Part shown: positions 9,895 to 24,300 of the stretch, one piece after another
Layout of the letters: every line of letters begins with the position of its first letter
Numbering within the stretch: the stretch's first letter is position 1
NCBI RefSeq assembly: GCF_050948215.1
Contig: NC_135155.1
Location: 11,550,001-11,614,000 of the forward strand
Length of the DNA stretch: 64,000 bases
Source of the DNA: Halictus rubicundus
Taxonomy: Eukaryota > Arthropoda > Insecta > Hymenoptera > Halictidae
Direction: 5' to 3'
Notes under the pieces: generated by a model
The model's database searches: none
The model's input: only the letters and a program-made list of their open reading frames with translations
Told to the model about the DNA's origin: nothing
Program-made: the position numbers and the translations under genes

Positions 9895-12800
9895 ACAGTC
9901 ATGAACACATTTCGCGCAATTTTTCCACAATGGAAGCATCGAAGAACGCAATATGTATGCGCGCAGTTTGTTCGCTTCGTCACAGACAATTTGGAAAAAG
10001 GACAGGGATCTCGAGAGAATAGGAAGAAGTCCGTATTACGGGAGCGTAAAAACTGTAACCGAGGCTGCGTATAATTCCGCAAAATTTACGACGATGTGTT
10101 CTCGAGACCTCGGAATTTCTTACGAACGTGAAACGAGTAGGTCTGTCCGTCGCCTGCCACCAAAAATCTGGCAAAGAAAATCGATTCGACGTTTCTTACG
10201 ATTCCTCGGTTGTTGCTCGATCGAAGCGAACCGAGACAGACCATGGCATCGCACGAATTGCATAAAAGATACTATAACCTCTCAAGCATGGCGCGGTCGT
10301 CCGCAACTGTGTCTCCCAGGGACGGCGCTCCTGGCCGCGGACGGCACAAAAGCCACTATAGTGGTTCGTACCGACCAAACTGGTGCTTTCCACGGAAGCC
10401 GCTATAGCAAGAGGTTAACGCGTTGACTGACACCTGCGAGCTTTACGCGTCCTACTGCGGATTTTATGCATTCATGAAACGTGGAAATTAGAAAACGATA
10501 AACTACTCCTGCAACGTTGGTTATATGTAGATCCTCGTAGTAGACTGTATAGCGTTAAGCGAAACGAAAATTCAAGTCTCGTCTCGGAGGTTGTTAAAAG
10601 CACATTGTAGCCAGTTAAAAGACCAGAGTGCGCGATCGAAATCGCGTTCGCTACGACTTCGGATAACGACCGCGAGACGATACGGAGCTGGTAGAAAGAT
10701 TTATTTTCACTTTCGCCTCGCGGATAGATTTAAGCGTCTCACGTATATTCGGGACCCTGGCATATTTACCGCCGCGCGCCACCGAGAACTGCGATAAGAA
10801 AGATTATTATTAGCGGAGGCCGGGGGGGCACTCTTATAAATATCCGTTACGGAATTCCGGAATGGGATTGTCGGGCAATTCATTTTTCTCATAAATTTTT
10901 ATGAATCGGAGCACTCGGGATCCACGAAACTCACTCTCGCCCTGTAGAAGGTGAGAGACGTGCTTGGCGTACGAGCGGGCCGGGCGACCAGATATTTTTT
11001 TTTTCTCGGACCTACCAGGCCCATCGTCCCCTAATTCTGTTTTAGGTTCGGTCATTTTATCGTGCCTGTTGTCCTCGAACCCTCGCGAGACCATCCCTTG
11101 GACTCAGTCTGACACCGGCTCTCAGCGAGATTTAACCCCTTGTACTAAAACGTCGGATTTGCGTGAATGACTTGGTTATGACGTCTCCGAGACACTTATG
11201 CGACTCTCAGCCCCTTCGGTTTCACGATACAATTCGCAATTTCTTGCTTTTTGGCCACGTTGACACCGTCAGGCAAACTTTTTAAAAATTTTTATTTTGC
11301 ACAAAAGTTCATACACTATTTACGACAGCAGATAATATCCCGGCGTTTAGATACGGTGGGTCTATTCTAATTTGAATAAAAGAATATTTATGAATTTGTT
11401 TTTCGAATATTTCTGAATATTTATGTAAGATCTCAACTGTGTTTTCAACGCGTCTCGATAGAAATTTGCATTTCTGAACGTCGAGAATTGATCTGGCTTA
11501 TAAAATCTTAAAAACAAGTTCCAAGATTTCGGGAAGTCTTTTTTCTGTCCGCAACACTGCCATAGTCCGGCATTCTGTTCGACATTGACTATTAGTTTAG
11601 CTTATTTGGAAATTGCGAAACAGAATATGTTTTGCATTTCGGTGGCAGAATTATTCATTCATTATTTACACTTTATCTACCGGCAATCTTCTAAATTGGA
11701 CCTCCTGAATAGTAAACAGTTCAGAATTTTTAAATAAATTGTCGAAAAGCTACAAATTATGTGCACGAATATAGCGTAAGAATTACTTCGAGAATTAGTA
11801 TTGAAAAAGAAAAGTTATCGAGCTTTCTGTAGATACAGCTGAGACGTTAAAAATGTTAATATGCTGTCGGTAGATAAAGTTGTCAGAAAGTAATTTTTCG
11901 TCTGATAGCACGACTGTCCAACACTGTCCCCTCTAAAAATTACTATGCATCAATTCAAAGCAACTCTTACATTACAAAACATTTTGTGTTCATTAACTTA
12001 CTAAACGTCCAAGTGTGGTATGAGTAATATACACTCGCGGACAAAATGAAAACGTTCGTATGCAACGAAAATATTCTAGATTAACTGAAATGCCCGAATT
12101 CTGCGAAGTCTCCACTTCTCAAGGTCGATTTACTGAATAAATTCGATAGAAGTCTCAACTCCTCAGCTTTCGTTTTACCAAATAAATTGCATTAATTTTA
12201 TCCAACATTTGTAGTCATCGAGCGCATTTGCTTCATCTTGGTGCAGCACAGATGAATGTCATTTGAGATTCAAGCTGCTTTTAATTAAAGAAAGAAAAAA
12301 ACAAGGTAAAACCGCTATAAATAGAAGCATTATCGTATTCCGGGATCAGGCTAGCGGTTACTTTGGAAAACTGTCTTACGGAATGAAGGCGCAGAAGCGC
12401 ATAAATATTATTGGTCGAGGAGAGGCGCGGCGGATGAGCGGGGCTCGCTTATGGCAGGTGAATTTGTGCCCATCGGGGAACGCGGGGACAGTTTTTTCGG
12501 CAGTGAAGTGTTAAACCTTCTCGCCTCGGTGCATGAATATTTCACGAGCGGAGACCCGAACGTCGACCAGAGCCGGAGCAGAGCAGGGACGAAGCGGTGC
12601 GCTAGCCGTGACATAAATTTTCCGTGGCAGCACTTCGTCGCTCCTGTAACTAGTCCGGGGACTGTAAAAACCGTCGTCGGATGGTCTATTTGACGACGCC
12701 GCGAGCTGGTTCGATGCAACGCGTCGCCGACGAAACAGGAGAACGGGGCCGAACAACTTCGGGGAAACGAACGTGCACCGGAGATGTGCAAGGTGCGAGG

Positions 12801-13209
12801 TGCGACGCGACCCGAGCAACCCATTTGCCACCGCGATCTTGTTCCGCTGCGAAAAACTTAACAATCGAGGACGATTTTATCGATCGTAAGCACGGTGTTA
12901 ACCGGTGTTAACAGGTTCGCTTCCACGGCAGTCACGTAGCGCCCGTAAAAGTCAAATAAAATCAGCACAACTTATTTCGTGATGGAATAGAGCATAGAAA
13001 AAGAAAGACATATTATAGCAACTACTTTTACTTACGTTCCTACACCTCAAGCAATCAATTATTTGCAAAGAATTTGTTTTGCCTTTAGTTCTGTACCGAT
13101 CGTTGAAGAGGAAACACGTATTCTTTTACGGTTTTCGGTAAAGCAGCCTGTGTTCAAAATATTCTAAAAAGTATAATTTACTTTTGCAACCCTGTAATAA
13201 AATAGCGGC
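9895..13209. other. Intergenic
   Basis: A single hAT-A left end (CTGCGGATTTTATGCATTC at about 10446) and an AT-rich, frame-poor tract at 11250-12250. No gene seen. Confidence 0.5.
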
Positions 13210-13537
13210 GTCCGTAGCTTCCGAGAAAATTTGCGATGTTTATGGAGATGTATTGAAGGTCAACAAGTGTCAACGTTGATTCAGATGGTTTGCTTCTGAA
13301 CTGGACGACGAAAAGATCAAAGAATTGCAATGGGAAGTTTTAATATCTGACTCTGACTATCATCTTTTCAGATCCCTGGAGCATTATTTAATAAAACATT
13401 CACTTCTGTAGAAGATGTAGGGAGGCACCTTGAGTCATAGTTTGCTTCACGAACCCTGGATTTCTATAAGAGGAGGATTGAAAATTTGCAGGAAAGATGG
13501 TAAACTGTCCTTGATAATGATGGAGATTATATAATAA
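13210..13537 (+). pseudogene. Internally deleted mariner transposase fossil
   Basis: Plus-strand frames show the helix-turn-helix region (ICDVYGD..KVNKCQR, then a stop where W is usual), followed almost directly by the C-terminal block WEVLISDSDYHLFRSLEHYL, TFTSVEDVGRHL, FASRTLDFYKRRIENLQERW, stop, TVLDNDGDYI. The middle, with the first two catalytic Asp residues, is deleted. Frame shifts near 13390 and in-frame stops make it dead. It belongs to a different mariner lineage from 9054-9270, judging by the C-terminal residues. Confidence 0.8.
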
Positions 13538-13694
13538 GTTAAGAAACAAAAACCTGAATTTACTACAAAGTTTTATGGGTCCCCCTATTAGTTTAGGTGC
13601 TTGATAGATCATAATAGGAAACGACTCTAAAGTTTGGTACAAAATTGTGTCATGACTCGAGTGGCAAGTGTTTGTGTCTTGTATCTTCCACTAC

Positions 13695-13847
13695 CAGGGT
13701 AAAATAACATTAAAATAACACTGAACGGGATATAATTTGTATTTAGTGGTTTAATTGACGTTCGGCGCGGTCGACGCGGCCACAAGAAAATAGTAGATGT
13801 ACACGATCCTACGTCCTGAGGATTGGGCTTAGATCAGTACTTTACTG
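13695..13847. mobile_element. Tm-Y MITE, right part
   Basis: The CACTGAACGGGATATAATTT block, CGCGGTCGACGCGG, CACGATC and GAGGATTGGGCTTAGATC end in TTTACTGTG, matching the right portion of 49783-50594. Confidence 0.6.
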
Positions 13848-14999
13848 TGCTTGGTTACTGTGACCTGCAATTGGTGCAGACAATGTTTATTTTGTATAAG
13901 AATCCGCTGTCTAAACATTCGGCACCGAACGCGATAGAAGAATGATAGTGGTACTGTCTTGAAATTCTGGGATGATCAACATAGTTTTGAGTCGCACTTT
14001 CTGGCCAGATCATCTGGAAGTAACGGCCTTACTTTCGAGGCAACGGAACATCTTTGCTTGCCGTTCCCAAGTGCCACTCATCATTCTCTCATAAAGTTCC
14101 CGTGCCAACCGATAGCTGGTTGACCCAATGCGCTCGTCTAGTCTGCCACCATACAGCGACAGTTCCGTTTATGTAGTCTCAAGCATCCTCATTCAAAACC
14201 GCAAGCGGGCTAAGACCTTGCCATAAAACCCTTTATGCCTGCCTGGGGAATTCAGAGTGAGGCACTTGAGCAAATCCATGCGAACCATATAAATACGTAT
14301 TTGCTGCCGTGCTATTACAGTTGAACCTCTGTTACGCGAGCTAATTGTGGGCCGCACGTGTTCAAATAATAGAACAGATACTGTTTTTATAATAATCGTT
14401 CTACAATTTCATCGTTGCACGATGGCTCTCGGAAATACTCGAACGCCACTGGTGCTTTAAAAAGCAAAAATATTCAGGTTAGACGCAAGTTATAAATATA
14501 ATATTGCAATCAGTGTAAGATACAAGTATAGAGGTCGTATATACAAATTTTAAAGTCACTAATATTTCTAAAAGTTGTGGAACATTTATTGCTGAGATAC
14601 ACTGAAACGGGGTCACAACGGTATTATATTTTTACTGTAAATGTAAATGTAAATGTTAATGACGGAAAGCGTAAACGATATAATTAAGTTTCAAAACGCT
14701 GAGGAATGGCAGCATCACCATTGTATTCATGTTTGAATTCACCATTCGAAGCACGCCTAACGCCAGTATCATGGTCAATTACGCTACGTTGTGACCGGTT
14801 ACACTGCTAGACTAAATCCCTATTGATTTGTACAATAAATCATGTTCTGTATGGGCCGCCTTAGATTGAACTGTTTACATGCGATACGTGTTCGGACAAT
14901 AGCGCGTTCGCATAATCGAGGTGCTTCTATATATACGTGCACAGGTAACACTCGAATAACACGGTTAATTGGTTCTCTATTAGACCCGACATGAAATTC
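13848..14999. other. Intergenic
   Basis: Two diverged patches, 14310-14400 and 14820-14965, share GAACCTCTGTTACGCG / GTTCGGACAATAG-type motifs with 28785-28850 and may be ends of another TA-type MITE. Confidence 0.4.
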
Positions 15000-15164
15000 T
15001 TCAAGTAAATATCAATCGTCGTTTTATGGAAGTTGTTCATCTACAAATTCATTCAGCAACAAATTGACTATTATCTACATTTAATGTATCAACAATAACT
15101 TGTTTTAAGGACCGGTCATTTTGACCACGCACTGTAGGAACAAGAAATGTCGTTAGGTTTAGTG
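15000..15164 (-). mobile_element. pB-B-like piggyBac-type MITE, partial
   Basis: TTAA at 15165-15168. Read on the minus strand it begins CACTAAACCTAACGACATTT and closely parallels 33032 onward (GGTCAAAATGACCGGTCCTT, GTTATTGTTGATACATTAAA). Confidence 0.65.
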
Positions 15165-15168
15165 TTAA

Positions 15169-18100
15169 AGACGAATAGAAAGTAGGTGATGTGTAGAACA
15201 GCATAACAAAGGGGAACGTAAAAGAAATATTTCCGGCTATAAAATAATTGTCAACAAAATCAAAATGCTCGCCGAAATGACGGCTCGCTCTGAAGGCGAA
15301 ATTATTCGGTGCGCGAGATTACGCAAAGGGCCGGGCGCGTTTACATTGCGGAATTTGATTTCGCAATAAAACTGAGTGCCGTTCCAGTTTTCGAACTCTA
15401 TTTCAAATATTAATCCACTGCCTGGTCCCTGCGGTATATTGGTTTTTAAGATATATCGGAAACGCATCCTCGTATCGACTTCCATCATCGGGATAAAATG
15501 GGAATTCATTTTCAAAAGTAACGTCGCGTTTCCAACTAATTTTCCTGTGAACCGCGCGAAAAAAAAAACGCTAACGCTTCGAGGAAGACTGGCGAATATT
15601 CGCGAGGACGGCTGTATACAACGGCGAAAAACAATAAACCGTGCATGAGCGGGAACGTCCTGGATGTTTATTCCCCGTCGCATTCAGAGAAAAGTAGTGG
15701 AGCCTCGCCTGGTAACAGCATAGCTAGCTCATGGCAGTGTCTTTCCAACTGTACTTCGTAAATTCTTTTCTCTTGCCGGGTGGAATAGTTTCTTGACTAT
15801 GTTGCTCGCAGGGACTAGACTTGTTCAACAATTTCATATAGGAATATTGGCGTGGTAGCCAACTATCGATTTTGCTATCGGGGCAATTTTAATTAAAAAA
15901 GTCCAGACATGTCTTTCGACCTAGAACATTTTCACTCTATGCAATCGTTTCGAAATTGTAATTATTGTGTTTACAAGGGCTAGAAAAAAATATTGCGTAA
16001 ACCAACCCTCCGCTGCAACCTCATATTTACCGACGTCGTTTGCATACTGGACCGTCTATGTCCCTGCAATTTTTTCCCCAGGTTTTCGCGTTTCAAAACA
16101 TACCAACAAATTCTAGAATGTTCTTCCATGTTTCTAGAACACTCTCCAGTAATTTGTATTGCTGCACGTCACCTTAATTTTGTCGAGAAGGATAAAATTC
16201 AAATAAAATATGAATAGAAAAGTGCACGTGAAACATGTCGGAACGTTTAGAATATGATAGAATATGATAGTTCATCTCGATACGATCTTGTTAAAAATTT
16301 CACGAGAAATCGTTCGATGCGTTCGGAATAAAAATGGTTAGAAGATTTAAGCGCGGTATTCGAATATTCATTGACACGAAGGTGCATCATCGACACGGAG
16401 ATCCAGTGTTTCGTTAGATTCGGTGGGGGCGGCGGGGTGTTGGTAGAGAGGGAGAAGATAATCAAGAAGCGATTGCCGAAAGTTCGACGAGCAGAATCTA
16501 TCGGGCGCGGAACAATGGCCATCAAATGAGACGGCGAGGGCAATTGACCGAAACCTGATGGTTTGTGCTCAGCCTGGTCTTTCTCCGCCTCTAGGGTCAG
16601 TCTCTTTCTCTATTTACTCGAACCTACGTGATCTCCGCAACGCAAACTGCACAGAATGCAGAAACCCGGCAGAAAATAGGCAGCACCGTCGTCAAATAGT
16701 ACCAAACCGAACACCAAAACGTTTTCCTGCTCTTCCCCTGTCCGCCAATGGGATTTCCGATTGACACTTTCGATCCGTTCAGCGAAACATCCAACAACGA
16801 AGAATTTTCCGAGCTATCGCGTCGCGCACGTGTCCGTTTCGAACGCAATTCCGACCGATTGTGACGGAAAATTAAAAAAGTACAGTATTTCTCGAATAAT
16901 TCGTTTCTCGACTGTTATCGATGAATTTGTTGCAAATACGCGAAGAAATAAAGCAATAACGCAGCGAAAATTTACAAATATCGCGAAAAATTAGATAATA
17001 TAATCGAATACCAAAGTTACACTTTCTACTCAATGTCCGATAAAAATCGCACGTGAACTTTTTAGAGATCGCTGAAGGGGCAAAGCCATAAAAAAACGTC
17101 GCGAGAAAGCTTTGTCAACCTCTACAGAGTCGCTCGAATTTACAAACTTTTTTAGAATCAACTCCAGTTTTTCGAATTGGACACTTGGAAAAGTAGAATT
17201 TTTGCCCTTTGAAACGAGCTTAGATAGATGATCGCACAAATTGTTTTCCACGAGGTTTCTCGACTACCGTTTCGAAATTGGTTGGAAAATGACTCGACCG
17301 TGTTCCGAAGATGTCCTCGAGATTTCATCAAATTCTGTCGGGTTGCGTCGCTAATTTTGGGGTGTTTATTGCTCGGAAATGTCGGAGCGGAGGCGTCGCG
17401 AGATTTCGCGTGGACAGTGTCGAAAGATTAAATGGAAATCGGGTTTTGTTTGGGCAACTGGAAGTTTTGGGCTCGGCTACCGGATACAGTTATTTCCTGT
17501 GTCCGTGGCAAACGACGTCGTATGGCGAAGCAGTTACCGCACGACACAGCAATATCGTAAATACGATACCAGCTTGGACAACCGTTCGAATCCCAAGCAA
17601 TTCTCTTTGGCATTCTCCCGGCGAGGCGCAGCTTTTACGGTCACCTGATCGCAATCTGATCAAAATTGGGTCACGCGAGACGCCCCACTTGCGTCACTCG
17701 AATCGCCATTGTCGCTTTTTCCATCGTTCCATCCTATAATTATGCTTCAATCGCTCATTGTCCAAAGTCTCCCATGTTTCAAAAGAGCCCACCGTTCTGT
17801 ACAGTCTCCACGAGTCTCTTCCGAAAACCCGGAAAAATAAAACAGTCATCATGATCTCGTTTACCCGCGCTTGCAGGCAGCATCGCTGAACAACATCTGA
17901 TTCCGGTATTTCAAACAATGCAAGCACGTGCCACGTTTTCAGTTGCACCAACGAGTTTTTGCTAGAAATGCATAAAATCCGTCGTCGTCTAATAATGATT
18001 ATTCGACAATCCTTGTTTACAAGGATGACAGGATTTTCTAATCCGACAAAGCTTGGAGGACCACTGCTGAGCGGTTGACGCGGTGGTAGCGCGACAACAA

Positions 18101-20205
18101 TAACGCGTCGGGTTCGTTCGACGTGGCATTGCACTCGGTGCACTCGTGTTCTCAGGAATGTGCAGCTGGATCCCAGCAGCGTGCAGCGGGAATTCGAGCA
18201 CGATACGCGAAACCGCGAAACCTCGAGAGCATATAAAATTTCCGCGCGGAGGAAACTACGATCCCCCGGTGTTTTTTTTTCCCCGCGAAATTATTCCCGC
18301 CGCGGGCCGGCTGATTTATCGGCACATAAATTACGTTAATGCATACTTTTTCGTTAGGCGAGAAGGAAAAATTCCGGCGAACGAAGGAGTTTCGCTGGCA
18401 AGGAGGCCGAACGAGCTGAAGAAGCGTACAAAATTACCCACCGGGATGAACGGAGCCGACCCGATAACGACCGTTATCCTTTCGCGGCAATCGGAATTTC
18501 CGGCTGGCGAAGTATTAATTAAACGCCTACTTTGTGGGTTCGACTGTGCGAATACCCACACGCGGCGACGACGACGGTTCTGTTACCACGTTCCTGCAGA
18601 CGACGCACAATGTACTTTTTTCCCTCGGAAAAAATTGCACAAGTTTTCCGAACACGCGGTTTTCGGGTTTCCAGATACAATTAGCGTGGTTCATTTGCAA
18701 CCCGGTTGCGCGTTCCCCGTGTTCACGACAGAAATGGATAAACGAAATGCAAGCCAGCAGAAAAATTTCAAAATAACGCAACATTCTTCTTGAACGTTAA
18801 AATTGCAAGAATGTTCGGAGAACAATCGATTGTTTTATCGGTATATAGATTTATAGTTTCGAAGTGAGTACCCTGTGGCAACGCTCTAATTACGGGACAA
18901 AAATATTCCCCGAACAACCGGGAAAGTCGTCGAAGATATATGCGAGCGAGCAGCGCGATGACGAGCGTCCGTACAGAGCCGATATTGAAATCGTTAATGA
19001 AAATTTAATAGATTCGATGCGGCGAACCAAGCGAATTAAAATTACGCGATAAACTGATAAAACAACAGACGTGCGCATGCTCGCGGACCGCGAGGTACAG
19101 TGTATCGAAAAAGTAATCGTACCATATTTTTCGACGTAACTTCCTATAAATACCGTGCGTGTTGATTCATAATAATTCCCACGATTCTTTCGAACCTCGC
19201 AAAAGAGTGTTACGTTGCGTTAACGCGCAACATTTTCGCGGGGACTTATTTCGAAAGAGCAGCGTGCAGAAACACTTTTCCGCCCCACTGTGTAAATTCC
19301 CGTTAAAAACGTGTCGATTAACCGAAACGGAGCGGAGGTTCGAAAATCGGGCAGGAAAAAAAAATGCAAATTCGATAACGCGGATCAGGGGACATGTTGT
19401 GGAATATACAAGGGGCCCCGTGTGCATACGCGAACAATGGAAGTTATTTTGCTTGACGGGAAGAGCGCTATCATCGATTACTACGAGCGTGCCAATTACC
19501 AGTGAATATTGAAATTCCATTGAACCGCATGCGACGTTGCTCGCAACGATGCACGGAGTATAATGCAACCATACAAACTACATTATAAACAGACGATCGG
19601 TATCGCGCGTTTGTCGCCCGCTTATAGTTACCTATGATCGACAAATATACACGTAGAACCGCCCTCTCTTCTCTCTCCCTCTCTCTTTGTCTTTGTCTCT
19701 GTAGCGTCGCGTTGCGTCGGGTTCCACGCACCGAGGATAAGCCTGTGCAAATAGTGACATTAATTGCCGACGCGTCGTCCTATTTGCATCCCATTATTCA
19801 GAATAATTGATTACTATTGGTAGCCTATGCGTCGAAACTCATTAGCATATTTAACGCGGCTCCACGCTCCGCTGCGCGTACACCTCGAGCTAGCGAAAGA
19901 AATCCTGCGAGATCTACGAGAGCTCGTTCGCCGAGTCGTGTCTATCGTTTCGCTAATGGAATCGCGAGCACATGTTTGTTTATCGCGAGTCAAGACCGTT
20001 ACGGTCGCCGATGATTTAAACGTAGCATTTAGTGTAGCAGGGTCGGACTGGCGATGAAAATTTTAAAGGAAATGAACCTGGAGCAGTTGCACGTTAACCA
20101 GTTGGCAGTTGCGACCTCTTTGAAAAATGTGCACCTAAATTGCGTCCGTAAAAATTAACCGTATTGTAGCTGTTTTCACGAGTGTACTCGTCACAACACA
20201 AAATA
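15169..20205. other. Intergenic, 5 kb, nothing recognised
   Basis: Several frames of 75-215 codons occur on both strands (for example 18146-18793). They lack domain motifs and have no consistent splice partners. A CT-rich run lies at 19660-19700. Confidence 0.5.
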
Positions 20206-20378
20206 CAGTAAATTCTCGATATATGTAAACAACACGGGTCTTGCCAGCGTCGTGTTTCGTCCAGGAGACGTTCCCGAGCCGCGTTATGTTTACATTCCTC
20301 GGCGTCCGAGGCCTCCCGAGCTTCGCGACCCCTAACGGAGTATACCCCGCGGTAGTGGGGGTAATAGAGGAATCACTG
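20206..20378. mobile_element. Tm-X MITE, 173 bp
   Basis: TA-flanked (20204-20205, 20379-20380). Begins CAGTAAATTCTCGATATATG and ends GAATCACTG. Contains CTTGCCAGCG, TCGTCCAGGAGACG and CCCGCGGTAGTGGGGG, as in the other copies. Confidence 0.8.
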
Positions 20379-21161
20379 TATTGCCATTTCTTCAAGTACA
20401 CTCGTTAAAAACAGCTAACTGGTTAAAATCCTTGCCTGATAATATCGAGTCTATTGGTGAAGACTTTCATCTTTTAACGCGGAATGAAATTCTATTTTTC
20501 TTCTTCTTGTAGGAAATGGTGAACAATGGTCTTGCAAAAATAGCCATCGGTGGAAATAAAGGAATGCAATAAAAGTTTCTGGGTTAGGTCGATTGTATTT
20601 TCTTTCTTTTTTTTTGCGGAAAACGCAGATACAGAGCTCGCAATGGTAGCCGTAAAGAAAACCGTGTCTCGCCGAGGGGTTAAACGTGTCGCAATTACAA
20701 TCGCGTCCCTGCTCGTTAGACGGAATAACATTTTAATCGTGTTCGTCACGCTAAATTATCGTCGCCGGAGCACGCTCATATGAATGCCACTTGTTATCGA
20801 TAATGAAGCCGGATCAGTCCGGCACCGCGCCTCGGACCCGGACAGATCGATTCCACCGAAATAATTCCTGTCGGGCCGATTCGAGTAGGATCGTTTCGGG
20901 ACAGATGCCGTCGTGCAGTGTGATGCGATATTTTTTTTTTTGTTTTAGCAACGCCGAACACTTGTCGGCTTTTTACCAGCTGCCATTAACCGAGGGAACT
21001 TCTGTTTCTTCTGACGAAGAGAATAATCGATTTCTTGTCGCGGAATATTGCTGGTTAGCTCTTTAGAAATGTCTCCGTGAAATTTGAAGTACTACCGATA
21101 TTTTCTGTTAATTGCAAACAATTGATATTCTTCATCTAAAAGAAAGAGGTTCTTTTCTTAA

Positions 21162-21389
21162 CACTAGAACTACCAAGCATTAGATGCAGCTGGCATACAT
21201 TGGCTCATAATAACAACAAAATTGCATTTGTTTAGATTTGCTACCAGTTTTGTTTAAATATCTATTTCAGTAGGGAGTTTATTAAAAAATTTCCCCATGA
21301 AAACCTATTTATAATTTCAATATTTCTAGAAGAAAAATCTACAAGAAAATTAGAAGCAAGTCATTTTGACTCATCCGGTAGTTCTAGTG
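21162..21389. mobile_element. piggyBac-type MITE (CACTAGAACTACC ends)
   Basis: TTAA 21158-21161, left end CACTAGAACTACC, right end GGTAGTTCTAGTG followed by ATAA. 228 bp, non-coding. Confidence 0.8.
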
Positions 21390-24300
21390 ATAACGCTAGA
21401 AGATCTAGATCGGGCATGGGCAACTGGTGGTTACAGTGTCGCCAGATCAAGACTTGTTCCCCCACTCTAATTTCCCCTTCTACCGCGCTATTCCCCAAGT
21501 TTCATCTGGCAACGCTGGAAGGTTCGCGAGTCCTCTTCTCACTCCTGACACCCCCCACCACGCTCCTACGGAGTGTGGGGGAAGGGGTGGGGGATCAGGA
21601 ACCTATATAGGGAGGTAAAAGCACCGTAGGGTAATATGAAATGTCCAGTGGTGGGGGGACCTGCACACGGCTGGCGGGGGTCGTGAAGCGACGGCGAGGG
21701 AGAAGCAGCTCAGGTCTGATCTACATCTAGATTATTCTAGATCATGTAATATAGAGAAACATGACTTACGATCACAATCAGCATGAGTGGTTGGTTTTGT
21801 AGAGGAGAATAGCGTGGTAGTCCGCCTGAAACATAAGCAAGATGGAATTATCGAATGATGTAAAGAAGAGAACGAGGAAAAGACAAAGAATGAAGGTGCA
21901 AAAAGTGAAACCAAAAATAAAAGTTTGCGAGCTTGATATTATATTTTGTTAAAATCTCGTCATAAAATTTTGTCATAATTTCGACTGCTTTCGTTTAAAA
22001 TTTCACAAATGAACAACGAAATGCGGTGAATCAGTTCCAAAATGACCATAACTGAATTCAATTCAACGTCCAACGGTACATCGAGACATGAATGTTTGCG
22101 GCTGGAAATCAAATTAACTGTCAATCTTTCGTGATTCATTTAGAGCAAAGCACACGATCCACGCTGTTTCTCGCTCCCACCGTTATAATATCCAACCGCA
22201 TTTTATGCGCATGTATAAATCAATATACATTCCGCAAAACAGATTCCGCTCGAATGATTGCGATGAGAAGATGAAGATTGCGTTGAAAATTTTTCATTTT
22301 TTTTTTCAATTTCATGTTACACGGAACTAACAAAATTTGTTAGACAGATATAATTTATTCACCGTATTCAATCAGCGTTGGTTGGTTGTCGTGCGATTTT
22401 TTTTTAGTCATTCAATCTCACAATAAAGACTCCCTTTCTGACTTGAACTGCTCTTGGAAAGTGAAGAAATCATCGTAGAACGTTCAATAAGAAAAGTAAT
22501 AAAAAGATATCAGACTTTTCTCTTATAAGACGGTAAAAGCTTCTGAATTTAAGAACAGCAGATACTGTTTTCTTTATTTTCGATTCATCGATATACCTTG
22601 GGTAGAAAAATATTTATTCAACTCCTAATTCCTGTCAGAAAATGTTTCTTTTGCATAAACGCCCACGGTGTATTGAAACTTTGAGGACAAATGGCAATTG
22701 GTTTAACCATATGAGATATACTACCACAGACAAGTACATAATTTCCTTTTTTTATTATCTCAATATTTACGACTTTGACGCACACAATGTGTTTCTCGAG
22801 AAGAATTGTTTTTCAACAAAATTGCGTGCGAGGACTAGAGAGCTCGGAATGGGCACAAGTTTGTCCAAAATTTGTGCCGCGAACGTGTAACAGACCGTCG
22901 TTCGTGAACGTATTACAAGATCAGGATAGCAAGTTGCGCTATTTAACATTTCCCAGGAGGTCTATCGGGGAAAAACTGCGGGGAATCGTATAAATAACGG
23001 CGAATGGACCGATATTTCTCGAAGTTTGATAGAATAAAGAGTTTTTCCACGGACAAAAACCGGGCGTAACTTCATATATTTTATGCTCGTTGAGAGAAAA
23101 ATGGGCGTACTTTGTTACAACGACGGGGAGGAACCTTTTATAGCGTAAGATTGGGTTTCCCGGATGAAGTTTCATTGTTGCAGCGGATTTTCCTGGGTGC
23201 CCAGCGTGAAACGGCACCGATACTTTAAATTTCAATTTGGCCGGACCGAACTATAGTTTACCCGCGAGATAACATTTTTTTTGTTATCTTAATCTCGCGT
23301 TCGCCGCGGCCGGGTTGAAAGACCGTCGGGATTAATATTTATGCAACGCTTTCGCAATAACGCGGACGCGTTTCAACGTTTGCCTCTTCCTTCGACGATC
23401 GCCGAGTAAATTTGCAGTTGAAACTCGGGAGCCGTAAATCACCGATGCGGTCTACAATTTCGCGACACAATTCCTCCTCCGAAACTTAATTCTTTCTTTA
23501 TCGGCGACTCTAGTGCCTCATTAACCAACCAAATGAGCTCGCTATCCGAGCGTACATTATTTTCCCGGGCGATAAACGTCGAATTTCGACTATATATGCA
23601 CGAAAAAGACATCGGTGACTCGCATTCGTTAACATTTCGCACGAGGCGCTTATCAAAATGATTTAAGAACGCTTTGGCGCGAAGGTTGCTGCTGTGACGG
23701 TATTCTCCGGAGAATCAAATGTCATTCCGATAGCGACCTTTTGATTCCCCGATAATATGTAGTCATCTCATGCGACATTTAAGCGTTCAAATATCCGTCG
23801 TGCCCTGCGATTTTGCATAACGTCGTTTTGAAAGTGCTTCATTTGTTCACGGAGACATGTATCTATATGATATTATAACACTAGGAGTCTGAGTAGCGCG
23901 GGCATCATTATTTTCAAAAAATTACTGTATAAGTTTCAGAATGATATGCCCAATAGTTATCTTTTGTATGTCTTCGTTTCTGTTAGTTCGTCGAAGAGAA
24001 TTGTTTTGCAAATTCCATTCAGTTTGTACATACTAGGTGACCGAGAAAGTTCGTACAGTTTTAATAAAAACGGGCAACAGAACTGTTCCAGTCCCTTTCC
24101 ATACAATAACGTTTGCTTGGCAAATGATTGTACAGTTTAATAAGACAACGTATAATATTGGCAAAATGTAGAACGTTCTCGGTTATCTAACACGTGGAAA
24201 ACGCGGTTTCGAGGGAGGAGCCGTGGAATTTTCTGGGCCAAGAGAGCGTTTGCTTTTCTCGTTCGAGCGGGTTTAAAAGTTGCCGTGCGAGATCCGAGCA

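Noticed and set aside
15237..15683. 148-codon minus-strand frame with a fairly protein-like middle
   Set aside because: No recognised domain, no intron partners, and a competing plus-strand frame over the same bases.
17560..17640. GTTCGAATCC resembling a tRNA B box
   Set aside because: No A box at the right distance and no acceptor or anticodon stem pairing.
18146..18793. 215-codon plus-strand open frame
   Set aside because: No motif, no splice partners, and overlapping frames of similar length on the other strand.
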